This document shows, piece after piece, positions 25,296-34,163 of a DNA stretch of 61,071 nt; position 1 is the stretch's first letter, and each line of letters begins with the position of its first letter. A program made the position numbers and the translations under genes. The DNA comes from DATAEE01 sp036257535 (GTDB lineage Bacteria > Acidobacteriota > Vicinamibacteria > Vicinamibacterales > 2-12-FULL-66-21): contig DATAFJ010000255.1 in assembly GCA_036257535.1 (NCBI GenBank), forward strand, positions 1-61,071, read 5' to 3'. Below the pieces are notes generated by a model. It did not search any database, was not told where the DNA came from, and saw only the letters and a program-made list of their open reading frames with translations.

Positions 25296-26231
25296 TCAGC
25301 CTCCCGTGCCGCCGACGCGCAGCCGCATGAACGCCAGCTGCCGCGCCCAGCGCTCTTGGAGCGATGCGGCGCTGCCGCGGCGCGTGAGGACTCGAACGGT
25401 TTCCTTGATCGTCGCGCCGGTCAGAAGCCCCGTCATGCCGAGGTAGTAGAGTGCGGCCATGGCCACGCCGTGGTGCTTTCGGAGGTAGGACAGGCGGCTT
25501 CTGAAGTGCACGAACGTCTTGTCCCGCATGAAGGGACGGGCGCCGCCTCCGCGATGAACGATCGCGGCGCCTGGCCAGAAGCGCACTCGAAGCCCTGCAT
25601 CGCGCGCGCGGCGGCACCAGTCGATGTCCTCGTCGTAGGCAAAGAACCGCTCGTCGAGCGGGCCGACGCGGTCGATGGCCTCGCGGCGCATGAGCCAGAA
25701 GCTCCCGCAGATCCAGTCGACGTCCCGCTCGGTCCTCAGAAGCGTGTCGGAGGATCGCGCCGGCGGGCGCGCCAGGCCCACCGCGACCAGCAGCTCCAGC
25801 AACGGCGTGGGAAACGGGAACGCCGACTCCTGAATCGTCCTCGGCTCGTCGTCGTTGTAGTGGAGGACGCCGAGCGCGGCCACGTCGCCGTGGTCGTCCA
25901 TGTATGCAACCGCGTCGCTCAGGGCATTCCCAAGAACGAGCGTGTCGTTGTTCAGGAGCACGACGTAGCGACCGGACGAGGCTCGGATTCCCTGGTTCGA
26001 GGCGCGGCCGAACCCGAGATTGGCATCGTTCGCGATGAAGTGGGCCCACGGAAAGCGTCGTGGCAATTCCGCGGCGCTCGCATCGCGGGTGGATCCGTTG
26101 TCGATGAGGATGACCTCGTAGGCGATCGCGTTTGTACCGGCGCGGATCGATTCCAGGGCCCGCGTCGTGTAGTCGAGCCGGTTCAGGTTGATGATGACGA
26201 TCGAGAGATCTGGCGGGCCGCCCGGCGTCAT
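25296..26231 (-). CDS. GT2-family glycosyltransferase, rhamnosyltransferase-like
   Basis: A 311-residue GT-A enzyme. LSIVIINLNRLDYTTRALES and VILIDNGSTRD form the nucleotide-binding half, VVLLNNDTLV holds the DXD-equivalent NND, and CGSFWLMRREAIDRVGPLDE with FAYDEDIDWCRRA is the WbbL/RfbN-type signature of rhamnosyltransferases. A C-terminal hydrophobic segment (MAALYYLGMTGLLTG) may tether it to the membrane. ATG at 26231 overlaps the upstream methyltransferase stop. Confidence 0.9.
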   Translation of the reverse strand: MTPGGPPDLSIVIINLNRLDYTTRALESIRAGTNAIAYEVILIDNGSTRDASAAELPRRFPWAHFIANDANLGFGRASNQGIRASSGRYVVLLNNDTLVLGNALSDAVAYMDDHGDVAALGVLHYNDDEPRTIQESAFPFPTPLLELLVAVGLARPPARSSDTLLRTERDVDWICGSFWLMRREAIDRVGPLDERFFAYDEDIDWCRRARDAGLRVRFWPGAAIVHRGGGARPFMRDKTFVHFRSRLSYLRKHHGVAMAALYYLGMTGLLTGATIKETVRVLTRRGSAASLQERWARQLAFMRLRVGGTGG

Positions 26232-26764
26232 TGCTTCACCACTTCGAGCTGCGCATTAATGAACCACGCCGGAAAAATCCAGGCCCATCGCTCCTCGTAG
26301 GCCCGGGGAAAGCGGTTCGCCAGCCGCCACACGACCTTATTCAACAGACGCGGGTGAAAGATGAGTTGAATGACCTGCGGCCGGAAGCGGCACGACGTGT
26401 AGAAGTTGTTGGGGTGGCGTTCGGTGAAGTAGTCGAACGTAAACAGGCTGAAAAAGCGAACGTGCGTCGGATCCGTGAATGCACCTGCCGCAGAAAAATG
26501 CGGGACCGTCAGGTGGACGATCGCGCCCGGATGGCACACCCGGTGTATTTCCTCCATGACGGCCACGGTGTCGTGCAGATGCTCGATGATGTCGCGCGCG
26601 TGCACGACCTCAAACCGGTTGTCGTCGAACGGCCAGGGCCTGCAGTTCAGATCGTGGACGACGTCGGGATTCGTGCGGTCGGTGACGTCGAGGTTGATCG
26701 CATCCGGCATGCGGAGACGGCCGCAACCGATGTTCAGGACTTTCGGGGCGGAAGCCGCGATCAT
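26228..26764 (-). CDS. Class I SAM-dependent methyltransferase
   Basis: A 178-residue protein from ATG at 26764 (MIAASAPKVLNIGCG); a GTG three codons earlier that overlaps the upstream stop is equally possible. VLNIGCGRL is motif I, INLDVTDRTNPDVVHDL the ribose-contact strand and FEVVHARDIIEHLHDT with RVCHPGAIVHLTVP the following motifs. Related proteins in surface-glycan loci are annotated only as methyltransferases. Confidence 0.82.
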   Translation of the reverse strand: MIAASAPKVLNIGCGRLRMPDAINLDVTDRTNPDVVHDLNCRPWPFDDNRFEVVHARDIIEHLHDTVAVMEEIHRVCHPGAIVHLTVPHFSAAGAFTDPTHVRFFSLFTFDYFTERHPNNFYTSCRFRPQVIQLIFHPRLLNKVVWRLANRFPRAYEERWAWIFPAWFINAQLEVVKQ

Positions 26765-26769
26765 TCCGG

Positions 26770-27717
26770 TCACGATCTCGCAAAGGCCTGCAGATTGAAG
26801 GCAAGCGGCGATCGACCGCCACCGCTCCACCGCGCTGCGTGAAAGACCGCTTGCCGGGCAACGCTCGACAACCGCGACGGCGTGAGCTCCGGCCGTCCGA
26901 CCCGTACTTCGATATCGCGAAACCCCGCACGTGCGAGTGCCGTCGAGAGAGCCTCGAATGAAAAGTGATTGACGTGAACGAGGTTGTCGGCGACCGAGAC
27001 GCGCGAGGCGCGGCCGAGCGCCGCGCGAACCTGTTCCTTGCGCAGCTGATTCGGACCGTTCGGCACCTTTACCGCGATCCAGCCGCCAGGCGACAACAGC
27101 TGTGCAATCGCCTCCAGCGTGGCTCTCGGTTGCGGGATGTGCTCGAGGACGTCAGTGATCGCCACGGCGTCGAATCGGCGGCCAGCCGCGCCTAGCTCGT
27201 GAACGTTGATCTGGTGGACGGGCGCGCCGGTTGACCGCCTGGCGTGCGCGGCAGTCCGCGGATTCAGCTCGAGTCCTTCCGCTCGCCAGCCTCGCGCGCC
27301 CGCCATCGCCACGAACTGACCGACATGCGTGCCGACGTCGAGCAGCATGCGCCGCTCGTCCGGCAGGCGGCGCTCGAGGTCGTCGAGGATCCCCTCGAAG
27401 ATGAACCGCTTGGCGCCGGACGCGAATTCACTCTCCAACCACTCGCCCGACCATCGCTGGTCGTACATCCGTTCGAAAAACCGCGGCAGCGCAGGTAGCG
27501 CCGACGGCTGGCCGAAGCCGCAGCTCGCGCATCGCACGATCCAGAGCCGTGATCCCGAATACGCCGCCAGCCCGGGATCCTGGCTTTCGTACACGGACAG
27601 ATCGAACTGGCACTCATGAACCGGCGCGAGCGATTGACCGTCGCACACCCAGCACGCCTTCACGGGGGCGAAGCCGACCGCTTCAACCCGCGCTGACGCT
27701 ACGCTCGCCAGTCCCAT
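26770..27717 (-). CDS. Class I methyltransferase with N-terminal zinc-finger-like motif
   Basis: A 315-residue protein from ATG at 27717, whose first base is the last base of the upstream TGA. The N-terminal part has CWVCDG and VRCASCGFGQ, two CxxC pairs that probably bind zinc, as in C-methyltransferases and related sugar enzymes with an N-terminal zinc module. MLLDVGTHVGQFVAMA is SAM motif I; DAVAITDVLEHIPQP and LLSPGGWIAVKVPN complete the core. This architecture resembles that of sugar C-methyltransferases (NDP-hexose type) but key catalytic residues were not checked by alignment. Confidence 0.83.
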   Translation of the reverse strand: MGLASVASARVEAVGFAPVKACWVCDGQSLAPVHECQFDLSVYESQDPGLAAYSGSRLWIVRCASCGFGQPSALPALPRFFERMYDQRWSGEWLESEFASGAKRFIFEGILDDLERRLPDERRMLLDVGTHVGQFVAMAGARGWRAEGLELNPRTAAHARRSTGAPVHQINVHELGAAGRRFDAVAITDVLEHIPQPRATLEAIAQLLSPGGWIAVKVPNGPNQLRKEQVRAALGRASRVSVADNLVHVNHFSFEALSTALARAGFRDIEVRVGRPELTPSRLSSVARQAVFHAARWSGGGRSPLAFNLQAFARS

Positions 27718-28805
27718 CACGCGGCCCTCTTGCTGAGATCCGCGATCTCGGCCGCCATCGTCTGCCACGATCGAGCGCGAAGCGCGGCCGCAAACGGCGC
27801 CGTGCGCTCGCGCCACATGTCCGACTCCCGCCGCCAGTTGCGCACTCGATCCGCAAGCCCGCACGCATCGTCCGGATCCCGAATCAGGAGTGGCTCGAGA
27901 TCCGAGGGGTAGCGTTCCGCGATCCCGGACGAAGCGGTCACCAGCGCCGGAACGCCGGCCGAGAGCGCCTCCTGGACGCCGAGTCCGTAAGCCTCGTATC
28001 GCGCGGGATGAACGAGCACGTCCGCGGCGGCGATGATGCCGGCGACGTCGTTACGAAAGCCGAGAAAGCGTACGCGCGAGTCGAGCCTGGCGCGGCGCAC
28101 GCGCTCGCGCCAGACGGGCAGCCCCCGGCCCGTGCCGACGACGACGAGGTCGACGTCCCAGGATGGATCCCGGCTCAACTCGGCCCAGGCGTCGAAGAGC
28201 GTGTCGAATCCCTTCCGTCGATCACCCAGGGCGCCGATGAAGAGCGCCGCGAGGCGATCGCCGGCAAGGTCGAGCGCGCGTTTCGCCAGGATCCGCTGCG
28301 ACGCATCAGATGGTTGAAACTCTGGACCCGCCCCGTAATACACGACACGGACTTTCGAGGCGGGCACGCCCACGCGCTCGACGACGTCGTCCCGGGTGCG
28401 TCTGCTGTTGCAGATGATCAGCCGGGCGCGGCTCAGCGCCAGGCGTTCATCTGCCTGGTTGCCTGCCGAACCTTGAACGGCGTGCACGTAGTGGACCCAG
28501 TTCACGTCCGGCCACGGACAATTGCCGCCGTTGACGATCACGCGCGCACCGTTTCGCGCCAGCGAGCCGACGCGCCTCCGTCCGAGCGCTGCCAGCAATG
28601 GTCTTCCGAGCGCGTGCGAACCGAGCGGTCGCCAGATTCTGTGAAGCCTCACGTTCGGCTGGGCCGTGAGATCGTCCCAGGCACGATGTCCGACCAGATG
28701 AACGTCCTCGCGTCGATCTTCCGCGAGGTGCATCGCCAGAGCATGGTTTGCTCTGTCCATGCCGCCGAGCGGCGTGAAATCACCCGCGACCAGGATCCAG
28801 GTCAT
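27717..28805 (-). CDS. GT4-family glycosyltransferase
   Basis: A 362-residue GT-B enzyme. ATG at 28805 overlaps the stop of the Wzy-like gene (ATGA) and begins MTWILVAGDFTPLGGMDRAN, with a glycine-rich GGMD loop. AALFIGALGDRRKGFDTL and YEAYGLGVQEALSAGVPALV mark the donor domain. The larger frame reaching 30221 is a shadow of the membrane-protein gene. Confidence 0.9.
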   Translation of the reverse strand: MTWILVAGDFTPLGGMDRANHALAMHLAEDRREDVHLVGHRAWDDLTAQPNVRLHRIWRPLGSHALGRPLLAALGRRRVGSLARNGARVIVNGGNCPWPDVNWVHYVHAVQGSAGNQADERLALSRARLIICNSRRTRDDVVERVGVPASKVRVVYYGAGPEFQPSDASQRILAKRALDLAGDRLAALFIGALGDRRKGFDTLFDAWAELSRDPSWDVDLVVVGTGRGLPVWRERVRRARLDSRVRFLGFRNDVAGIIAAADVLVHPARYEAYGLGVQEALSAGVPALVTASSGIAERYPSDLEPLLIRDPDDACGLADRVRNWRRESDMWRERTAPFAAALRARSWQTMAAEIADLSKRAA

Positions 28806-30199
28806 TCGTCGATGAGATCCGTATGGCGCGCCGCGCCGTGTATCGCGCCGGCGAGGAACCAGTACTGAAGCCCGATCTGCGTCATGAACGGCGTGAAGCT
28901 GAGGATGAGCGCGAACGTTCCGGCGTTCGCGCTGAGGACGACGGCAGCGGCAATCCGGACGCGTGGATCCCGCGCTCGCGTCGCAAGCTTCCAGTCGTAC
29001 AGCGCAGTGGCGATCAGGGCACCCACGTACAGCCCTACCAGGATGAATCCGCCATCGAGCATCCAGCCGGCAACCTGGACTTCGGCCCAGATTGCTGGCG
29101 AGTCGAGGTTGGACGGATCGCCGAAATAGTTTCCCGTCATACCCCAGCGTCCCAGTCCCGCGCCGAGCGGGAACTCGACGAAGAACTCGTTCAGGTCGTA
29201 CACGAGCTGGCCGCCGCGCGATGCGTAGTACGTCGCGAGGGGATCGTCCTCGAAGAGCGTGAAGACGCGCTCGGCGATGCTCTCGCCTCCCAGCACGACC
29301 GCGTAGCCGAATGCGGCGAACAGCAGACCGCCAGAGAGAAACGCGAAACTCGAAAGCGTGGAGACACGGCGCTGCCGCACCATCAGCAGCGAGTACACGA
29401 CCATCATGCCTGCCAGCACGACGAGACTCACACGAACCTGGCTGAGATAGATCGCGGCCACCCCGGCGAACGCGAGGCCGAGCGATGCAGCGCGCTGCCA
29501 CAACGGGATGGCGCTCGCCGCGAAGATGACGCCGAGCAGCGCGGCAAACATTCCGGCGCCGGCGACGGCGCCCGGCGTATCGAAGAGGCCTGGCGGCCGC
29601 ACAATCACCTGGCCGCGCGCCCCGACGTACGACACCGGCCCCAGCCCCATTTCCGATTGCGTGACGATGCGTGAGAACTCCTGCGGAAGCCATCGCGCCG
29701 GGTCGTACACCTGAAGCACGCCGACGAGCGAGTTGATGCCATTGCAAATGAGGAGCAGCGCGACCAGCCGGCGCAGGTGCACCGGCGATCGAACGAACCC
29801 GGGCGCCCAGAAGATCGGCGCCATCACACAGAGATAGAGAACGAGCTGCGCGACGCCGGCCTTGATCGAATTCGTCGTGGGATGAAAGACCATCAGCGTG
29901 ATGGTCGCGAGCACGGCCGCGAGCCATCCGGCGGCAGGCTGCCATCGATCGGAGTGCCGTTCCCGGGCCTGGACGGCCCACCACACCAGAGCCAGCAAGC
30001 TGATCGCGAACGAGCTCACGCGAATCGGCAGGCGGAACACCTGCGTGCCGGGCAGATACAGCAGCGCCGGCAATGCCGTCTGAGAGATCACGAAAAACTC
30101 CGCGAATCCCCACGGAGGCGCGGCCATCGGCTCCGCGGCCTCGTGCGCGCCGCGGGCGGGCTCGACCCAGGGCGAGAGCTGAGAGGAAGCGGTCGTCAT
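28802..30199 (-). CDS. O-antigen-ligase/Wzy-like polymerase (second of two)
   Basis: A 465-residue polytopic membrane protein with about eleven helices and a soluble N-terminus of some 30 residues. The extracytoplasmic region between later helices (YYASRGGQLVYDLNEFFVEF, PLGAGLGRWGM) corresponds to the Wzy/WaaL loop. It sits among glycosyltransferase genes of the same block as the Wzx-like flippase, which makes it the more likely repeat-unit polymerase, leaving the protein at 4835 for ligation or a second polymer. That division is inference. Confidence 0.85.
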   Translation of the reverse strand: MTTASSQLSPWVEPARGAHEAAEPMAAPPWGFAEFFVISQTALPALLYLPGTQVFRLPIRVSSFAISLLALVWWAVQARERHSDRWQPAAGWLAAVLATITLMVFHPTTNSIKAGVAQLVLYLCVMAPIFWAPGFVRSPVHLRRLVALLLICNGINSLVGVLQVYDPARWLPQEFSRIVTQSEMGLGPVSYVGARGQVIVRPPGLFDTPGAVAGAGMFAALLGVIFAASAIPLWQRAASLGLAFAGVAAIYLSQVRVSLVVLAGMMVVYSLLMVRQRRVSTLSSFAFLSGGLLFAAFGYAVVLGGESIAERVFTLFEDDPLATYYASRGGQLVYDLNEFFVEFPLGAGLGRWGMTGNYFGDPSNLDSPAIWAEVQVAGWMLDGGFILVGLYVGALIATALYDWKLATRARDPRVRIAAAVVLSANAGTFALILSFTPFMTQIGLQYWFLAGAIHGAARHTDLIDE

Positions 30200-31119
30200 A
30201 CCTCACCCGGATCCGGCTCACCGTCCGCGAGCCAGAGCGTGTGCGGCCAGGGGTCGTCGCTCGCCGCAGTCGTCACTGGATACAAATGGACTGGGCCACC
30301 ATAGGCCGCCGCACGCGTTCGTTCGGGAGTGTGATCGATCCACCACCCTCGATATCCCGCATGCGTGAGACCTCCGAACGCGTCGGTCATCGCGGCGTGC
30401 GGCGCCGGCAGGATGGTCGGATGCCATTCGATGATGAGCCGGCGGTAGCGGTTCGCCGCGAGGCCCGCGGCCATGCCGGCGAGCACGGCAAGCTCGTGCC
30501 CTTCGACGTCGATCTTCACCACATCGATTGTCCCGAGGCCGAGCTCGGTCATCAGCCCGTCCAGCGAACGCCCGTCGACCTCGCGCGTTTCGCCGGCGAG
30601 AGCGGGTGCGATCGACGAGACTCCCCAATTACACGAGCTTTCATCGAAGCTCAGAAGCGGCAGCGTCACGTTCGATCGATCGGTCGCGGCCGCCCGGATC
30701 GCCGTCACTTGCGACAGATCGTTGAGGCGAACGTTCTCGTCGAGAAGCTGGAACAGTCTCGGCTCAGGTTCCAGGGCAACGACCCGGCCTTGCGATCCGA
30801 TGAGGGAGGCAGCGAGCAGCGTGAAATAGCCCCAGTTCGCGCCCACATCGACCGCTGTCATGCCCGGCCTGAGCAGCGCGCGAAGCAGCCTCGTCTCCTG
30901 CGCGCCGTAGCGGCCGACGAAACAGACCTCGCGTGCGATGCCGTCCCGCAGATCGCAAACGAACCGCAGGGCGCGCGAGCCGCCGGGACGGAAATCGGCG
31001 ATGAATCGATCCCTCCGGCCGCGGCAGATCCAGTCAATCGCGCGATAGCGCCCCGGCATCGTGCGCACGAGAGGCCGAGTCGCCCGGATCCAGAGCGGCG
31101 GCGTGGCCAGCGCGGTCAT
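30196..31119 (-). CDS. FkbM-family methyltransferase
   Basis: A 307-residue protein from ATG at 31119, overlapping the upstream stop (ATGA). MTAVDVGANWGYFTLLAA is motif I, VVALEPEPRLFQLLDENV motif II and IDVVKIDVEGHELAVLAGM the FkbM signature. The N-terminal 75 residues resemble those of FkbM enzymes acting in polysaccharide loci. It is the third FkbM protein of the block. Confidence 0.9.
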   Translation of the reverse strand: MTALATPPLWIRATRPLVRTMPGRYRAIDWICRGRRDRFIADFRPGGSRALRFVCDLRDGIAREVCFVGRYGAQETRLLRALLRPGMTAVDVGANWGYFTLLAASLIGSQGRVVALEPEPRLFQLLDENVRLNDLSQVTAIRAAATDRSNVTLPLLSFDESSCNWGVSSIAPALAGETREVDGRSLDGLMTELGLGTIDVVKIDVEGHELAVLAGMAAGLAANRYRRLIIEWHPTILPAPHAAMTDAFGGLTHAGYRGWWIDHTPERTRAAAYGGPVHLYPVTTAASDDPWPHTLWLADGEPDPGEV

Positions 31120-31802
31120 CGTTCGCCGCTTCCCCGCGCCGGCTTCTGCGACACCAGCAGAACGTTGTCCGAAAGCGCCCGCGGAAAACGCCGCGCCAGC
31201 CAGCCCGGATAATGCGCGCCCGTGAACGGGACGCGGCCGCGCGAGGTGAACCTGGTTTCGATCCGCACGAGGCCGCACTCTTGCGCCATTCGCACCAGGT
31301 CGATCTCGAGGAGCGCCGTTCGGTGCGCCGGATAGTCGGCGTCCTGGAATGCGTTGAAGCGATGCTTCACGGCGAGCGTCGCGAGGCTCAGCAGGCTCAC
31401 CTGGTTGGGGGTCGACACGATGACGGTTCCACCCGGCCTCACGATCCGCGTCAGCTCACGCACCAGCCGCCGCGGATTCTCGAGATGCTCGATCGTCTCG
31501 AGCGCCACGGCCGCGTCCGCGGTGTCGTCGCCGACAGGGATTCGATCGATGTCGAGGTTCGCGGCGAGAAACTGCGCGTCCGACGGAAAGCCGGGATAGC
31601 GCATCGCGTCAACGCCGATGTAACCCGGCGCGGCGCCCGGCAACACGTGGCGCAGACGTCCGACGCCGCAGCCCGCATCCACGACAACGGCATGTGCGCC
31701 GCGATCATGAAGAAGCCTTGCGGCAAGCTGCAGGATGGCATCGTTGCTTTCGCCGCGCGTCTGACGCGCGCGCTCTTCTACGTCGCCGACGACTATCGAC
31801 AT
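31116..31802 (-). CDS. Class I SAM-dependent methyltransferase (Methyltransf_11 type)
   Basis: A 228-residue protein. AVVVDAGCGVGRLRHVLPG is motif I, GVDAMRYPGF follows, TADAAVALETIEHLENP is the acceptor-side strand and RIVRPGGTVIVSTPN motif III. It lies seven bases past the upstream glycosyltransferase stop and overlaps the FkbM gene. Confidence 0.85.
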   Translation of the reverse strand: MSIVVGDVEERARQTRGESNDAILQLAARLLHDRGAHAVVVDAGCGVGRLRHVLPGAAPGYIGVDAMRYPGFPSDAQFLAANLDIDRIPVGDDTADAAVALETIEHLENPRRLVRELTRIVRPGGTVIVSTPNQVSLLSLATLAVKHRFNAFQDADYPAHRTALLEIDLVRMAQECGLVRIETRFTSRGRVPFTGAHYPGWLARRFPRALSDNVLLVSQKPARGSGER

Positions 31803-31809
31803 GCGGCGC

Positions 31810-32964
31810 TCACGCGCGGGCGGCGGGCATCGCCACGAGCGACGCGTCCCTCTCCGCCGCGCCCCAGAGGAACCTCAGCAGACGCGCCGTTTGCGTTCGG
31901 GCATCGCACAACGACCGCGCCCGTGCTGGCCCGTGGGCGCCGAGCGATTGCCGGAGCGGCCCATCTGTCACCAGCGTCCGCAGCGCCGCCGCCAGCGCAG
32001 CGCCATCTCCCTGCGGCACGAGACGGCCGCACTCCGTCGTCACGATTTCTCGCGCGCCGCCCGCGTCCGTCGTCACGACCGCGAGGCCAGCCGCGAGCGC
32101 CTCGACGAACACAACGCCGAACGGTTCGGGATCGCGGTTCGGCTGGCAGTAGATGTCGGCCGCGCGCGCGAGACGAGCGATGTCGGCACGCTCGCCCAGA
32201 AACCGAACGCGCTCACCGAGACCCGCTTCGGCGACGGCGCGCCTCATGTCTGCTTCGTACGCCCGCTCGTCAGCCTTCTGCACGCCTCCAGCGATCCAGG
32301 CCGTCCAGTTCGTGAGGTGCCGAATCGCCGACAGCCCGCCGACGAGTGCGCGATGGCCTTTCCATTCCTGCATCCGGCTCGCCTGCAGGATCACGACATC
32401 GTCCGGCGGCGTCGCAAGTTCGCGCCGGACCTCGACGCGGTCGGACACCGCCGGTTCGACCATGGCGACCGGCGGATGCACGCATTCAATCGTCACGTCC
32501 GGCACGAACGGCTGCGATATTCGTGCGGTATACCGGCTGTTGGCAATCGCCACGTCGATGGGCGTTCGACGCGCCCACTCATCCGGCCACACCGCAGACG
32601 TCGGCGGGTTGTGAAGATACATGGCCGTCAGCGCGCCCGCGCCGCGCGCGGCGTGGCCGAGCACAGCGACGGCCCAGAGTGAATGTGCGAGCGCAACGAC
32701 AGGAGCGTCACCTGGTCGATCGACCGGTTTCAAGAGAGCCGCGAGCTCACGCCGGGCCCGCCAGATGGTCCAGGGGACGCGCGCCCGCGCGGACCCGATC
32801 ATGACGACCTCTGCGCCGGCGCGGTCGAGCTCTCGACGGAGCCGGCCATCGTAAGCAAGCGCGAACGTCTGGCGAACGCCGGGAGGCGCCACCGCGGCCA
32901 TCGCCGTGAGCGCGTGCTCGACGCCTCCGTAGAGATTCCCGCTGTAAATGTGAACCAGCCGCAT
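31810..32964 (-). CDS. GT4-family glycosyltransferase
   Basis: A 384-residue GT-B enzyme from ATG at 32964 (MRLVHIYSGNLYGGVEHAL, with the GGxE loop). The ATG shares one base with the upstream TGA. VVILQASRMQEWKGHRALV and the EX7E element EPFGVVFVEALAAGLAVVT lie in the donor domain. The preceding frame extension to 33216 is the shadow of the neighbour. Confidence 0.9.
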   Translation of the reverse strand: MRLVHIYSGNLYGGVEHALTAMAAVAPPGVRQTFALAYDGRLRRELDRAGAEVVMIGSARARVPWTIWRARRELAALLKPVDRPGDAPVVALAHSLWAVAVLGHAARGAGALTAMYLHNPPTSAVWPDEWARRTPIDVAIANSRYTARISQPFVPDVTIECVHPPVAMVEPAVSDRVEVRRELATPPDDVVILQASRMQEWKGHRALVGGLSAIRHLTNWTAWIAGGVQKADERAYEADMRRAVAEAGLGERVRFLGERADIARLARAADIYCQPNRDPEPFGVVFVEALAAGLAVVTTDAGGAREIVTTECGRLVPQGDGAALAAALRTLVTDGPLRQSLGAHGPARARSLCDARTQTARLLRFLWGAAERDASLVAMPAARA

Positions 32965-34163
32965 CACGCCGCACGCGCGACGCGCGTGTACAGGGGCGCG
33001 AGCTGACGCGCGAGTCTCGCTCGGTCGAAGCGTGTTTCGGCGGCGGCCCGGGCGGCACGCCCCAGACGCACGCGCAGATCGGGATCTGCGATCAGCGTCA
33101 GCAGTCGTCGCGCCAACGCCTCGACATCGCCGGGTGGATGACCGAGCGCATCGACGCCGTCTTGAACGATCTCGGCGGCGCCGCCTGCGAGGCTCGCCAC
33201 GACAGCCCTGCCGCACGCCATTGCCTCCGCGATGACCATACCGAACGGCTCGGGCGCACTGCTCGCGTGGACGACGATGTCAAGCCCCCGCATCGCACTC
33301 GCCGCATCGTCCGAAAATCCGGTGAAGCCGACGCGATCAAAGATGCCCAGGGTCGACGTCAGCGACGCGAGCTCGTCGAGGCGGACCTGACTGCGCTCGG
33401 TTTGGTAGAGCGCTCCACCGATGACATAGGCTCGGACCGGGAGCTCGCGCGGCAGCCGCGCGAGCGCACGCAGAAACACCTCGTGACCCTTCCAGCGGCC
33501 GAACGTCGCGACGAGTCCCACTCTCACGGTGCCTGGCGCTGCCGGCGGCAGACCCGCGGCTGCGTCGAGGTCCAGGCGCGTGCCTTGCGGCGAAAACCGC
33601 GCGAGATCCACGGCGTTGTAAACGACGCTGACCGAGGCGTGCGGGCGAAGCACCGCAACGACGTCGCGCGAGACGCTCTCCGAGTTGGTGACGATCGCCG
33701 AAACGCGCCTCGACACGCGGCCGAGCGCCTCGGCGGTCCAGGCGCGGCCACTGACGTAGTCATGGACGTGCCACACGAGCGCCGCGCCATCCAGCCGAGC
33801 GAGCGCGCCGAGCAGGTGCGCCTTGAACCCGTTGGCATGGACGACATCCGGCGCGTCGCTCGCGAGCTCGCGCCTGAGCGCGCGGGCATGGGACGCCAGC
33901 GCAAAGGCGGCGCGCGGCAGCCTGAGCACGCCGCCTCGCTCGTCGGCGACACCTTCACCGAAGCGGGCGAGCGCGGCCGGGAACGGAATCACACGCGCCT
34001 CCACGCCGAGTCCGCGCACACGATCGACGAATCGGCCCTCCGACGGCGCGATGAGCGACAGCCGCCACGAGGGTTCAGCCTCGTGCAGGCTCGCGAGCAC
34101 TTCGAACAGGCTCGTCTCCGCGCCGCCGAGGTGGCCGGAGGTCGTGATGTAGGTGATCTTCAG
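32964..34163 (-). CDS. GT4-family glycosyltransferase with probable CTG start
   Basis: Donor-domain features VRVGLVATFGRWKGHEVFL and EPFGMVIAEAMACGRAVVA are clear. The only ATG/GTG-type start I see (GTG at 34100) would remove the conserved N-terminal strand and GGxE loop, which are present upstream in frame as ITYITTSGHLGGAETSL. The reading can begin at CTG (34163-34161), which overlaps the Wza-like TGA as CTGA exactly like the ATGA and GTGA junctions elsewhere in this block, giving 399 residues. A CTG start is rare and is proposed from conservation and spacing; a sequence error removing an ATG is the alternative. Confidence 0.8.
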   Translation of the reverse strand: MKITYITTSGHLGGAETSLFEVLASLHEAEPSWRLSLIAPSEGRFVDRVRGLGVEARVIPFPAALARFGEGVADERGGVLRLPRAAFALASHARALRRELASDAPDVVHANGFKAHLLGALARLDGAALVWHVHDYVSGRAWTAEALGRVSRRVSAIVTNSESVSRDVVAVLRPHASVSVVYNAVDLARFSPQGTRLDLDAAAGLPPAAPGTVRVGLVATFGRWKGHEVFLRALARLPRELPVRAYVIGGALYQTERSQVRLDELASLTSTLGIFDRVGFTGFSDDAASAMRGLDIVVHASSAPEPFGMVIAEAMACGRAVVASLAGGAAEIVQDGVDALGHPPGDVEALARRLLTLIADPDLRVRLGRAARAAAETRFDRARLARQLAPLYTRVARAA

